A stretch of DNA of 32,730 bases, from contig JAJYLW010000017.1 in assembly GCA_021787475.1 (NCBI GenBank), forward strand, positions 1 through 32,730. The letters are read 5' to 3'. The translations under genes and the position numbers were made by a program. The DNA is from Actinomycetes bacterium. GTDB lineage: Bacteria > Actinomycetota > Thermoleophilia > BMS3ABIN01. The first letter of the stretch is position 1; the number at the start of each line of letters is the position of its first letter. Shown here piece after piece: positions 6,832-13,711 of the stretch. The notes beneath the pieces were generated by a model. The model did no database searches. It saw only the letters and a list, made by a program, of their open reading frames with translations, and was not told the DNA's origin.

Positions 6832-7777
6832 GCTTCCCAAACCGAGAGCAACCCGGGAAGCTTACGGCGACGCCCTGCTGAAGCTGGGCGGGCTGCATGA
6901 AGACATAGTTGCACTGGACGCAGACCTGTCCGGCTCCACCAAAAGCGGCAAATTTGGCGGCGCCTTCCCCGACCGTTTTTTCAACGTCGGCATAGCCGAA
7001 GCCAACATGATGAATATGGCGGCAGGTCTTGCCGTTGGCGGCAAGATACCTTACGCTTCCACATTTGCCGTCTTTGCCACTGGCAGAGCATTTGACCAGG
7101 TCAGGCAGAGCATCGCCCAGCCAAACCTGCCGGTAAGGATCTGCGCCAGCCACGGGGGCATCACCGTGGGAGAAGACGGCTGCTCGCATCAGTCGGTTGA
7201 GGACATAGGGCTGATGCGGATGCTCCCCAACATGCGGGTAGTGGTCCCCGCCGATTACAACCAGGCCTACGCCGCCGTCATGGAAAGCTACGTGCTGCCT
7301 GGGCCGATTTATATCCGGATGGGCAGGCCGGTGGTGCCGCCTCTTTATGAAAATACGCCGTCGGGACTGGGAAGCGGCGCCGATATTCTCCGGCCGGGAT
7401 CGGACATCTCCCTTTTTGCCTGCGGCATAATGGCGGCCAAGGCGCTTGCAGCGGCGGATGAGCTTAAAAAAAGGGATATAAGCGCGGAAGTGGTAAACAT
7501 AAGTGTACTAAAACCAATCGATGAAGAAACGGTTGTGGACAGCCTTTCAAGGACCGGCTGCGCCGTGACCGCCGAAGAGCACAGCATCATCGGCGGACTT
7601 GGGGGCGCCATCTCACAGGTGGCCTCCGAGCACATTCCCGTCAGGATTGGCCGGCTGGGACTCAGGGATGTTTTTGGCAAATCGGGTCTTCCGGACCAGC
7701 TGCTGGAGGAATTCCATCTGACCGCCAGGCACCTGGCGGAGCTGTCCGGTTTGGTATTGCAAAGCAAGGGTTGCTAA
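6821..7777 (+). CDS. Transketolase, C-terminal subunit (split type)
   Basis: A 318-residue subunit with the pyrimidine-binding and C-terminal transketolase domains: RATREAYGDALLKL at the start, then FFNVGIAEANMMNMAAGLA (binding of the thiamine pyrimidine ring, with the conserved Glu), ASHGGITVGEDG, and PIYIRMGRP. The start is TTG 6821, preceded by a purine-rich GGGAGAGGGAGA (6804-6815), and lies inside the last codons of the N-terminal subunit. It should assemble with that subunit into an active enzyme. The 136 bases after the stop contain an imperfect GC hairpin (7811-7832) but no U-run. Confidence 0.93.
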   Translation: MAAELPKPRATREAYGDALLKLGGLHEDIVALDADLSGSTKSGKFGGAFPDRFFNVGIAEANMMNMAAGLAVGGKIPYASTFAVFATGRAFDQVRQSIAQPNLPVRICASHGGITVGEDGCSHQSVEDIGLMRMLPNMRVVVPADYNQAYAAVMESYVLPGPIYIRMGRPVVPPLYENTPSGLGSGADILRPGSDISLFACGIMAAKALAAADELKKRDISAEVVNISVLKPIDEETVVDSLSRTGCAVTAEEHSIIGGLGGAISQVASEHIPVRIGRLGLRDVFGKSGLPDQLLEEFHLTARHLAELSGLVLQSKGC

Positions 7778-7913
7778 AGTAATAAGGCGCAAACGCAAAC
7801 TAATGTGACGCGGCCGGCAGGAACTGCGGCCGTCCGGTTCCCCCAGCAGGCCGCCCACAAATCTCCTTTAAATAAATGAGGCTTGGCGCGGCTGATTACG
7901 CGCGGAGCAATAA

Positions 7914-8591
7914 TTGATCCGATTTGAAAACGTAACCAAGACGTATGACCCGAATATTGTCGGGCTTAAGGATGTCAACGTTCATATTGAGCGCGGCGAG
8001 TTCGCCTTCCTGGTGGGTCACAGCGGGTCGGGCAAGTCGACCTTCATCCGGCTGCTGCTCAAGGAGTTTGAGCCAACCAAAGGCAGCATTGCCGTCGCCG
8101 GCCGCAATCTTGGCCGCATGCGCCGCGCTGCCGTGCCTCATCACCGGCGCAGCATCGGCTGCGTCTTCCAGGATTTCAAGCTGCTCCCCAACCGCTCTGT
8201 CGCTGAAAACGTGGCTTATGCGCTCAGGGTGACGGGGCAGCCGGTCCGCTCCATCCGGAGAAAGGTGCCGGAAATCCTCCAACTGGTGGGGCTGGGCGAG
8301 AAAATGAACAATCTGCCGGATGAGCTATCCGCCGGCGAGCAGCAGCGCGTCAGCGTTGCCCGCGCTTTTGTAAACCACCCTTCGCTGCTGGTTGCCGACG
8401 AACCGACCGGCAACCTCGACCCTGACACGTCGGTGGGCATCATGCAGCTCCTCTACCGGATAAACCGCACCGGCACGACGGTGCTGATGGCCACCCACGA
8501 CCGGGAGATGGTTGACAAAATGCGCAAGCGCGTCATCGCCCTTGAAGAAGGCAGCGTTGTCCGGGACGAGGACAAGGGGCTGTACCGGTAA
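7914..8591 (+). CDS. ftsE: Cell division ATP-binding protein FtsE
   Basis: A 225-residue ABC ATPase that pairs with FtsX at the division septum and drives periplasmic cell-wall hydrolases rather than transport. Walker A is GHSGSGKST (about 35-43), the Q-loop is in CVFQDFKLL, the ABC signature is LSAGEQQRV (about 139-147), and Walker B is [15 protein letters not shown] 7914 is preceded by GGAG (7904-7907). The stop TAA shares its last base with the ftsX ATG (TAATG), so the two are translationally coupled. Confidence 0.96.
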   Translation: MIRFENVTKTYDPNIVGLKDVNVHIERGEFAFLVGHSGSGKSTFIRLLLKEFEPTKGSIAVAGRNLGRMRRAAVPHHRRSIGCVFQDFKLLPNRSVAENVAYALRVTGQPVRSIRRKVPEILQLVGLGEKMNNLPDELSAGEQQRVSVARAFVNHPSLLVADEPTGNLDPDTSVGIMQLLYRINRTGTTVLMATHDREMVDKMRKRVIALEEGSVVRDEDKGLYR

Positions 8592-9703
8592 TGAAGCTCA
8601 GATTTTTTTTAAGCGAAGCTCTCGACTCGCTCGTCCGCAATTGGGTGATGAGCGTGGCCGCAATTGTAACGGTACTTGTCTCCATGTTCGTGCTGGGAAT
8701 CGGCGCCGTAATTTTTGTCAACCTTGAGCAGGCGTCCAGCAGCGTCCGTAGCAAGCTCGAGATCGAGGTGTTCATGAAAAACACGGCTTCGCCGGACCAG
8801 ATCAGTCAGCTGGGCGACCAGATCCGGGCCATGCCCGAGGTCAGGGTTGTCAATTACGTCAGCAAGGAAGAGGCGATGAACCGGCTGCGCGAGAGTATGA
8901 AAGGCCATGAGGACGTGCTGGCGGCCCTCTCGGGCAACCCGCTGCCGCCGTCTTACGAGATCTACCTGAAAGATCCGAGCCTGATCGACAGCGTCGCCAG
9001 CCGCTTTTACGACAATCCTAACGTCGATAATGACTCCATCGCCCACCTGGGAGCCAACATGAGCCCGGACGCCACCACGCTGAAGTTTTCCACGGGAGAC
9101 CCCTCCAAGCTTGCCGCAATTGCCGCAAATATGTACCTTATCGTCGACAATGAGGTGATGAAGGCCTCGGGAGACCCGTCCGGCAATAATGTCAGCGTCA
9201 TCCGCGCCCAGGCGGGAACCACGGCGGCGGCCCATAATGCCAACGCCGAGGTTTACAACACCGACGGCGTCAAGACCGGTGGCAATACCAGTGACCGCGT
9301 CATTACCGTCACACATTATATTGAAATGGGCGGAGCCGGCTTCGTGGCGCTGCTGGCGGTGGCTTCAATCCTGCTCATCTCCAACACCATCCGCCTGTCC
9401 ATCTTTGCCCGCCGCCGCGAGGTTGAGATCATGAGGCTCGTCGGCGCCACCAGCTGGTTCATCCGCTGGCCGTTCATCATGGAGGGCATCTTCACCGGGC
9501 TGGTGGGGGCCACCGGCGCCATGGTGCTGTTCCTGCTCGTGCAAAAGTATTTTATCGATAAAATCATTTCCCAGATGCCCTTTATGGGCATGGGCGTTGA
9601 CACGGTTTCCACTTTTTGGCTGATATTGTCGATCATCGGCGGCGGTTGCCTGCTCGGCTCACTTGGGAGCAGCCTGGCGCTGAGGCGGTTCCTGAAAATT
9701 TGA
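8591..9703 (+). CDS. ftsX: Cell division membrane protein FtsX with an enlarged extracellular loop
   Basis: FtsX is the four-helix membrane partner of FtsE. The first helix is at about residues 21-43, the extracellular domain follows, and three further helices start at about 248, 294 and 336; the signature IFARRREVEIMRLVGAT is present. At 370 residues it is clearly longer than the usual 290-310. The extra length is in the extracellular loop: about residues 152-235 (from ANMSPDATTL to DGVKTGGNTSDR) form a polar, Asn/Thr/Ala-rich insertion just before the second helix. The FtsX loop is where hydrolases and adaptors dock, so the insertion could change partner choice. That is an inference. Confidence 0.94.
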   Translation: MKLRFFLSEALDSLVRNWVMSVAAIVTVLVSMFVLGIGAVIFVNLEQASSSVRSKLEIEVFMKNTASPDQISQLGDQIRAMPEVRVVNYVSKEEAMNRLRESMKGHEDVLAALSGNPLPPSYEIYLKDPSLIDSVASRFYDNPNVDNDSIAHLGANMSPDATTLKFSTGDPSKLAAIAANMYLIVDNEVMKASGDPSGNNVSVIRAQAGTTAAAHNANAEVYNTDGVKTGGNTSDRVITVTHYIEMGGAGFVALLAVASILLISNTIRLSIFARRREVEIMRLVGATSWFIRWPFIMEGIFTGLVGATGAMVLFLLVQKYFIDKIISQMPFMGMGVDTVSTFWLILSIIGGGCLLGSLGSSLALRRFLKI

Positions 9704-10119
9704 CAGCGGGCAGGCGCTTGATATCATGGCTGGCGGTGCTGGCATGGGCGGCGCTCATTTTTTATCTTTCCGCGCAGCCAAACCTGACTATCACCCGTCA
9801 CGGAATTCTGGATTTTATCCTGCGCAAGTCTGCCCACATGGCGGCGTTTGGCGTGCTCTACGTCTTTCTCTGGAATGCACTCAGCCGGCATGGCGCCCGG
9901 AACCGGCCCGCAATCGCGGCTGGCGGCCTGTTGACTCTGGCCTACGCCGCTTCCGATGAATATCACCAGAGCTTCGTTCGTGGACGCGGAGCCGAGCTCT
10001 CGGACGTCTTTATCGATTTTGCCGGCGCCGTTATTGCCGCCATTGTCATTCAAGCAATTCAGCGGCGGCGGGAAGCTCGCGGGAGCCGCAATTCCGCCGG
10101 GATACCCGGGAGACCTTGA
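9700..10119 (+). CDS. VanZ-like membrane protein
   Basis: A 139-residue protein of the VanZ family with four hydrophobic segments and the hallmark residues RKSAHMAAFGVLY (about 44-56) and SDEYHQSFVRGRGAELSDV (about 87-105). Members occur next to cell-wall genes; one confers low-level teicoplanin resistance, but most have unknown function. TTG 9700 overlaps the ftsX stop (TTGA), which favours coupling; TTG 9718 is an alternative. The adjacent ftsEX genes fit a cell-envelope role. Confidence 0.87.
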   Translation: MTAGRRLISWLAVLAWAALIFYLSAQPNLTITRHGILDFILRKSAHMAAFGVLYVFLWNALSRHGARNRPAIAAGGLLTLAYAASDEYHQSFVRGRGAELSDVFIDFAGAVIAAIVIQAIQRRREARGSRNSAGIPGRP

Positions 10120-10142
10120 TAACACACCTTTGCCGGTTCGGT

Positions 10143-10171
10143 TTGCCAAAAAACCCGTTCTGGCTTATTAT
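10143..10171 (+). promoter_or_regulatory. Promoter of cold-shock gene 1
   Basis: TTGCCA (10143-10148), 17 bases, TATTAT (10166-10171). A start near 10178 would place a GC hairpin (CCGCC/GGCGG, 10180-10190) at the very 5' end of the mRNA, followed by a leader of about 80 bases before the TTG start. The same arrangement is found at the second cold-shock gene. Confidence 0.65.
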
Positions 10172-10272
10172 TATGAAGTCCGCCGGGCGGGCAGGAAAAA
10201 GGTAAGTGATACTGGACTGCAGCTTTTGGCAAGGTTCGAGTGCACTGCCACGGAAACGAAGGGAGGAAGACC

Positions 10273-10473
10273 TTGCCAGAAGGAACAGTCAAATGGTTCT
10301 CCGATCAAAAAGGTTACGGCTTCATCGAGCAGGAGAATGGCAGCGACCTGTTCGTGCACTTTTCTGAGATCCAGGGTGACGGGTTTAAAACCCTTGCCGA
10401 GGGCCAGAAGGTGAGCTTCGAAGCTACGGAGGGACCAAAAGGCCCGCAGGCAACCAACGTCCGGGTCCTTTAA
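10273..10473 (+). CDS. CspA-family cold-shock protein 1
   Basis: A 66-residue single OB-fold protein. RNP1 is KGYGFIE (about 14-20) and RNP2 is DLFVHFSEI (about 25-33), so it should bind single-stranded RNA and act as an RNA chaperone. The start is TTG 10273 with GGGAGG (10261-10266) upstream. The paralogue at 27472-27675 shares nearly the whole protein, the ribosome site and the TTG start. It is monocistronic: own promoter at 10143-10171 and a perfect terminator at 10511-10533. Confidence 0.96.
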   Translation: MPEGTVKWFSDQKGYGFIEQENGSDLFVHFSEIQGDGFKTLAEGQKVSFEATEGPKGPQATNVRVL

Positions 10474-10510
10474 ATCTTAACGAAGCACGCGTGCGCAAAC
10501 CGAAAATAAA

Positions 10511-10533
10511 GGCCCTCGATTGAGGGCCTTTTT
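10511..10533 (+). terminator. Intrinsic terminator, probably bidirectional
   Basis: Perfect 7-bp stem GGCCCTC/GAGGGCC with a four-base loop, followed by TTTTT on the plus strand. On the minus strand the same stem is followed by TTTATTTT (complement of 10503-10510). It therefore ends both cold-shock gene 1 and the converging sulfur cluster. Confidence 0.9.
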
Positions 10534-10577
10534 GCTGCAGTTCTTGCCGCCAAACGGACGGCGTTTATTACTTTTAT

Positions 10578-10751
10578 TTACCAGGTGTAAACCTGATCGC
10601 TGGCGAAAATGAGGTCGACCAGCTTGGCGTAGTCCTTGTTTTCCTTAAGCCGGAATATCGTGACCTCATTATCGGGGGCTTCCTGATCCTCGATGATCGT
10701 ATCCACGTTTCCAGTTTCGGTAAATTCCTTGATGATATGCAGTATCTTCAT
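10578..10751 (-). CDS. Short DsrH/TusB-like sulfur-relay protein (57 residues)
   Basis: This ORF is short enough to be missed by common length cutoffs. It starts at ATG (10751-10749) with GAGG five bases upstream and ends at TAA (10580-10578). The sequence begins MKILHIIKEF and ends YAKLVDLIFASDQVYTW; the terminal DLIFxxDxVxxW pattern is that of DsrH/TusB proteins, which form the heterohexameric sulfur carrier with DsrE and DsrF. It is about 40 residues shorter than typical TusB and has no cysteine, so it could only be structural. Its position as last gene after DsrE-like and DsrF-like supports the assignment. Confidence 0.72.
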   Translation of the reverse strand: MKILHIIKEFTETGNVDTIIEDQEAPDNEVTIFRLKENKDYAKLVDLIFASDQVYTW

Positions 10752-10800
10752 GACAACCTCACAATCCTGATGCGGTCATTTTTTGACATATCCCCTATCT

Positions 10801-11082
10801 TTAGTAGGGGGCAACGTGATCGTATTCAAGCAGCTTCTGAGGAACGTTCTGCATCGTCATCTGCTCGAAACCTTCATCGGCTGCATTAACTGAGTAGCGG
10901 CCGCAGTCAAGATCTCCCAGGGTCTCTACGTTAAGATCATTGTCGCCGTGATGATCGATTGGCTCACCGAGGTTGAAAACAGAAACCTCGTCGCCTTCCA
11001 GCGTCAGGCCCACAGCCATCCGCAGGGCCTCGTCCTGCCGGTCCCGGATGATAACGGCAATTTTTTTGGGATCGTCGCCCAT
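10801..11082 (-). CDS. DsrE/DsrF-like family protein
   Basis: A 93-residue protein with the DsrE-fold pattern: KKIAVIIRDRQDEALRMAVG at about 6-25 (first strand and helix) and EGDEVSVFNLG (second strand). A single cysteine occurs in GDLDCGRYS. The ATG shares its first base with the stop of the DsrE-like gene (TGATG), and the DsrH-like gene follows 49 bases downstream. By position it is the DsrF partner. Its function as a sulfur carrier is inferred from the cluster; direct proof of the catalytic cysteine is lacking. Confidence 0.8.
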   Translation of the reverse strand: MGDDPKKIAVIIRDRQDEALRMAVGLTLEGDEVSVFNLGEPIDHHGDNDLNVETLGDLDCGRYSVNAADEGFEQMTMQNVPQKLLEYDHVAPY

Positions 11083-11369
11083 CAGAACACCACCACCTTG
11101 TCGGCTTCGTGCATCATGACCGCGTTCTGGTACTGGCTCCCTGAGGTCGCGCCCTCAACATCGGAAACCTGCCGCAGTGAAGCGCTGTGCTCGCAGTATG
11201 TCAGTTGGGCCTCGCCGCTGAGCCGGTCGCACAGGTCCTGGGCCAGCAAGGTGCCGTCATCCATCATGAAAATTGTGACATCATGGCCGACCGCTTTTGC
11301 CGCCTCCGTGACGCCGACGATGTCCTCGAGGTACTTGTCAGTATTTACGAGAATTCCCAGTTTGCTCAT
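11082..11369 (-). CDS. DsrE-like sulfurtransferase subunit
   Basis: A 95-residue DsrE-family protein beginning SKLGILVNTDKYLEDIVGV and containing HDVTIFMMDDGTLLA. A cysteine at about position 66 (LTYCEHSASL) lies where DsrE/TusD carries its persulfide-forming cysteine. I chose ATG 11369 because GGAGG (11381-11377) is seven bases upstream; the longer ATG 11396 would give an unconserved extension. The region before the start contains a near-duplicate ATGGAGGTNGC pair, so the ribosome site is repeated. It has its own strong promoter at 11463-11491 besides read-through from tusA. Confidence 0.85.
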   Translation of the reverse strand: MSKLGILVNTDKYLEDIVGVTEAAKAVGHDVTIFMMDDGTLLAQDLCDRLSGEAQLTYCEHSASLRQVSDVEGATSGSQYQNAVMMHEADKVVVF

Positions 11370-11462
11370 GTGGCAACCTCCATTTGCTACCTCCATCCGG
11401 TTTTTGTTAAAAACCCACCCTCTGGCCTAGCCGCGGTTCATGTGAAGGACGTCTGGAGTGTG

Positions 11463-11491
11463 ATTATATTATTGCCGTTTGCATAAGACAA
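11463..11491 (-). promoter_or_regulatory. Internal promoter of the dsrE-F-H-like genes
   Basis: On the minus strand TTGTCT (11491-11486), 17 bases, then a consensus TATAAT (11468-11463). Transcription would start near 11456, giving a leader of about 87 bases before dsrE. This lets the three carrier genes be expressed separately from yeeE-tusA. Confidence 0.7.
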
Positions 11492-11498
11492 GAAATCA

Positions 11499-11546
11499 CA
11501 AGGCGCAGGCCCCACAGGACTTGGCTCCTGTAATTCCCGCGCCTTG
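11499..11546 (-). other. Two-level hairpin between tusA and dsrE-like gene
   Basis: An outer 8-bp stem CAAGGCGC/GCGCCTTG (11499-11506 with 11539-11546) encloses an inner 6-bp stem ACAGGA/TCCTGT (11514-11519 with 11526-11531). It lies 30 bases after the tusA stop and just upstream of the internal promoter. On the minus strand the flank is only weakly U-rich (TGATTTCTTGTC), so it may be a leaky terminator or an mRNA-stabilising processing element. Confidence 0.6.
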
Positions 11547-11575
11547 CCAGGTTCAAACCAGGAAACTGTTTGTTC

Positions 11576-11821
11576 CTATTTCTGGATCTTCAAAGCCGTG
11601 ACGCCGGCTTTTGGATTTGCCTTTTCCAGGATCGCATAACCCTTGCCGTTGCAGGCCTGGGTCACCGACTCCACTGAAGATGGATTGTCAATCAGGACAT
11701 CCAGCTCCATGCCGTCTTCCAGCTTTTCCATGCACTTGAGAGTGTAGAGTTGCGGATGCGGGCAGACATAGCCGGTTACGTCCAGCTCGTACTTGCCGTC
11801 TTCAAGCTTGTTAAACTTCAA
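11576..11821 (-). CDS. tusA: TusA/SirA/YeeD family sulfur carrier
   Basis: An 81-residue protein with the defining CPxP motif at about residues 20-23 (VTGYVCPHPQLYTLKCME). The first Cys carries sulfane sulfur as a persulfide. In E. coli the homologous YeeD sits beside the thiosulfate transporter YeeE and handles the imported sulfur; here the gene also follows a YeeE-type transporter. TTG 11821 is preceded by a full AGGAGGTGA. The gap to yeeE is 46 bases, so they are cotranscribed. Confidence 0.92.
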   Translation of the reverse strand: MKFNKLEDGKYELDVTGYVCPHPQLYTLKCMEKLEDGMELDVLIDNPSSVESVTQACNGKGYAILEKANPKAGVTALKIQK

Positions 11822-11867
11822 CCCGTTTCACCTCCTGTTTGTCACCAATGCTTTCCAGAATATTCAA

Positions 11868-13355
11868 TTACAGCTTGATATCAAAATCCATGTCATCCGA
11901 CGCCATCTTGCGGTTGGCAAAAAAGTTGATATATCTTGCCGAGATGGCGGCCCCCAAGAACAGGCCGACGAAGAAGACCCAGGCGCTGGGGTTACCGAAT
12001 GCCGCCGGCCCGTAAAAGGCGCCAATGTTGCAGCCGAGGCCGATGCGGGCGCCGATGCCCATCAGGGTGCCGCCGCCGACGGCGTAGGCCCATTGCGCCT
12101 TGGAGTGCGGGAATTTCCACTTGAACTCCCGCGCCGTCAAGGATTTAAACGCAGCTCCCAGTATCAGCCCGATGGAAAGCAGCAAGGCCGGGCTCAGCCA
12201 GGGATTGGGCAGGCCGTTATCCATGCCGAAGTAAGAGTTGTTCGACATGGAAAAGCCGATATGGCGCAGCACCCAGCCGCCAAACATGGCCTCCTGGGTG
12301 GTGATGTACCAGTAGCCGGGATCAAAGACCGTATTGTTATGCGATACATCCGGGTAAGCCGCGTGCGTTCCCGGCCAACTGGAGGGCACCGTCGGTGAAA
12401 CCTTGCTGCCATTGGGCAGCGGCGCCCCGACTGCCGGCTTTCCAGCCAGCACCTGGCCGAAGTTGGTGAAATTATAATGGTTCTGGAGCCAGGCCAGCGA
12501 GAAGATCTGGGCTCCGGCGACGATGCCGATCAGGATGGCGGCGATCGAGGTGCGGCGGGAGGCGCTAATCATTGACCAGAAGCCGGCAAGCTCATCCTTG
12601 AAACCGGTCTTGGCAGTGCCGCCATCGGCGGTGGCGCCGGCGGTGACGGCAATCTGGCGGGCGCGGCGCTTGAGGAAGGGCTTGCGCACCACGAAGATAT
12701 AAACGCCGATCAACAGCAGCAGCCCGACGAGAACCGCATTAACCAGGGTGTCCCCCACAAGATGTTGCCAGAAGGAATATTTTGCAGCGTGGTTGCCAAT
12801 GCCACCGAACAGCAACTTGGTCAAGCCAACGTCATTGAGGGTCTTGCCCTGGATGAAATGCCGGCTGAACCAGTCAAACGCAGTCGCCTGAAAGATGGCC
12901 TGGGAAAAGGCAAGCGACATGAGCACCGCGAACGAGATCATGTTGCCTTCCCCGGTCTTGTACAGGCTTCCGGTGGCGCAACCTCCGGCGAAGACCATCC
13001 CGATGCCAAATATGAGGCCGCCTAACAGTCCATGGAAGCCTATCGACTCGATGATGTACTTATCAGGATAAACCGAAACGATATATGAGTTGACAATGCT
13101 CAGCATTATCAAGCCGATGATGATGCCGACAAACATGCGCGGCACCTTGACCATGATCAGGTCGCGGAAAGCGGAGGCAAAGCAAAACCTGCCGTACTGC
13201 TGCAGGATGCCGAAAATGAAGCCGAACCACATATAGGCAATGATATAAATGTACACCGGTGCCGAAAAGTAGTACAGAACCGACAGGATCGCCACAAAGC
13301 CAAGCACGCCGATGGCGTAAATCTTATGTCTGGAACTCGCGATGGCATCCGCCAT
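11868..13355 (-). CDS. yeeE: YeeE/TsuA-type thiosulfate (sulfur) transporter
   Basis: A 495-residue polytopic membrane protein with the YeeE/YedE cysteine motifs: GRFCFASAFRD (about 55-65), GGCATGSLYKTGEG (about 123-136) and GLGCNIGAFYG (about 444-454). These cysteines relay thiosulfate across the membrane by transient hydrogen bonding in the characterised transporter. The protein is about 140 residues longer than E. coli YeeE. The extra parts are a central basic cytoplasmic linker (about 225-265) and a long polar loop rich in Pro, Asn and Tyr (about 295-375). AAGGAGG precedes ATG 13355. It is the first gene of the cluster and has a structured leader of about 265 bases. Confidence 0.93.
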   Translation of the reverse strand: MADAIASSRHKIYAIGVLGFVAILSVLYYFSAPVYIYIIAYMWFGFIFGILQQYGRFCFASAFRDLIMVKVPRMFVGIIIGLIMLSIVNSYIVSVYPDKYIIESIGFHGLLGGLIFGIGMVFAGGCATGSLYKTGEGNMISFAVLMSLAFSQAIFQATAFDWFSRHFIQGKTLNDVGLTKLLFGGIGNHAAKYSFWQHLVGDTLVNAVLVGLLLLIGVYIFVVRKPFLKRRARQIAVTAGATADGGTAKTGFKDELAGFWSMISASRRTSIAAILIGIVAGAQIFSLAWLQNHYNFTNFGQVLAGKPAVGAPLPNGSKVSPTVPSSWPGTHAAYPDVSHNNTVFDPGYWYITTQEAMFGGWVLRHIGFSMSNNSYFGMDNGLPNPWLSPALLLSIGLILGAAFKSLTAREFKWKFPHSKAQWAYAVGGGTLMGIGARIGLGCNIGAFYGPAAFGNPSAWVFFVGLFLGAAISARYINFFANRKMASDDMDFDIKL

Positions 13356-13517
13356 ATCCCATCCTCCTTAAGTGTCTCAATATGCAAGGTCTTTTCGGGC
13401 AGCCAGCCGGGAGAGTCCGGCAGTTTACCCGTTAAAAAAGAGATAAATGGGGAGTGTACCTCTTCTCCATGCCCTGTCAGCGCGCCAGGCTTCCAACGTT
13501 TCCCGCTGTCTTGAGCA

Positions 13518-13593
13518 GGAAAAAGAAGACTGAAGATCAAAACCCTGACCCCAAAAACACCCGATCCGGCTCCGGCAGCCTCCGGATCTTCAG
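13518..13593 (-). promoter_or_regulatory. Structured yeeE leader with competing hairpins
   Basis: On the minus strand segment A (from 13593) reads CTGAAGATCCGG. GATCCGG can pair with CCGGATC (stem 13588-13582 with 13569-13563). CTGAAGATC can instead pair with GATCTTCAG (13593-13585 with 13538-13530). The two pairings share GATC and compete at that point. The second stem is followed by TCTTCTTTTT (13529-13520), which resembles a terminator tail. This is the layout of an attenuator or ligand-responsive leader. No known riboswitch consensus (for example SAM-I) was recognised. Confidence 0.5.
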
Positions 13594-13628
13594 GGAAGCG
13601 CATCATACCTTTAAGACAGCAATAATAT

Positions 13629-13656
13629 TTAATACCCGACCGCCCGGAGTTGTCAA
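13629..13656 (-). promoter_or_regulatory. Candidate promoter of the sulfur cluster
   Basis: On the minus strand a consensus TTGACA (13656-13651), 16 bases, then TATTAA (13634-13629). A start near 13622 gives a leader of about 267 bases containing the competing hairpins. The TTGACA overlaps TTGTCA on the plus strand, so a divergent ctpA promoter may use the same site, although no good plus-strand -10 box is seen. Confidence 0.5.
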
Positions 13657-13688
13657 GACTGCCGGCGCAGGCTGTTTGCACTCCCCGA

Positions 13689-13708
13689 GCAAAGCAGCTA
13701 CGCTTTGC
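13689..13708 (+). other. Hairpin directly before the ctpA start codon
   Basis: A perfect 7-bp stem GCAAAGC/GCTTTGC with a six-base loop ends three bases before ATG 13712, where a ribosome site should be. No Shine-Dalgarno sequence is visible. The structure could limit or regulate translation of the protease. Confidence 0.6.
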
Positions 13709-13711
13709 CCT

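Noticed and set aside
5887-6840. 317-codon minus-strand ORF
   Set aside because: Antisense to the transketolase N-terminal subunit, whose motifs are unmistakable.
11549-11566. GGTTCAAACC resembling a tRNA T-loop
   Set aside because: It is a small palindrome without any cloverleaf around it.
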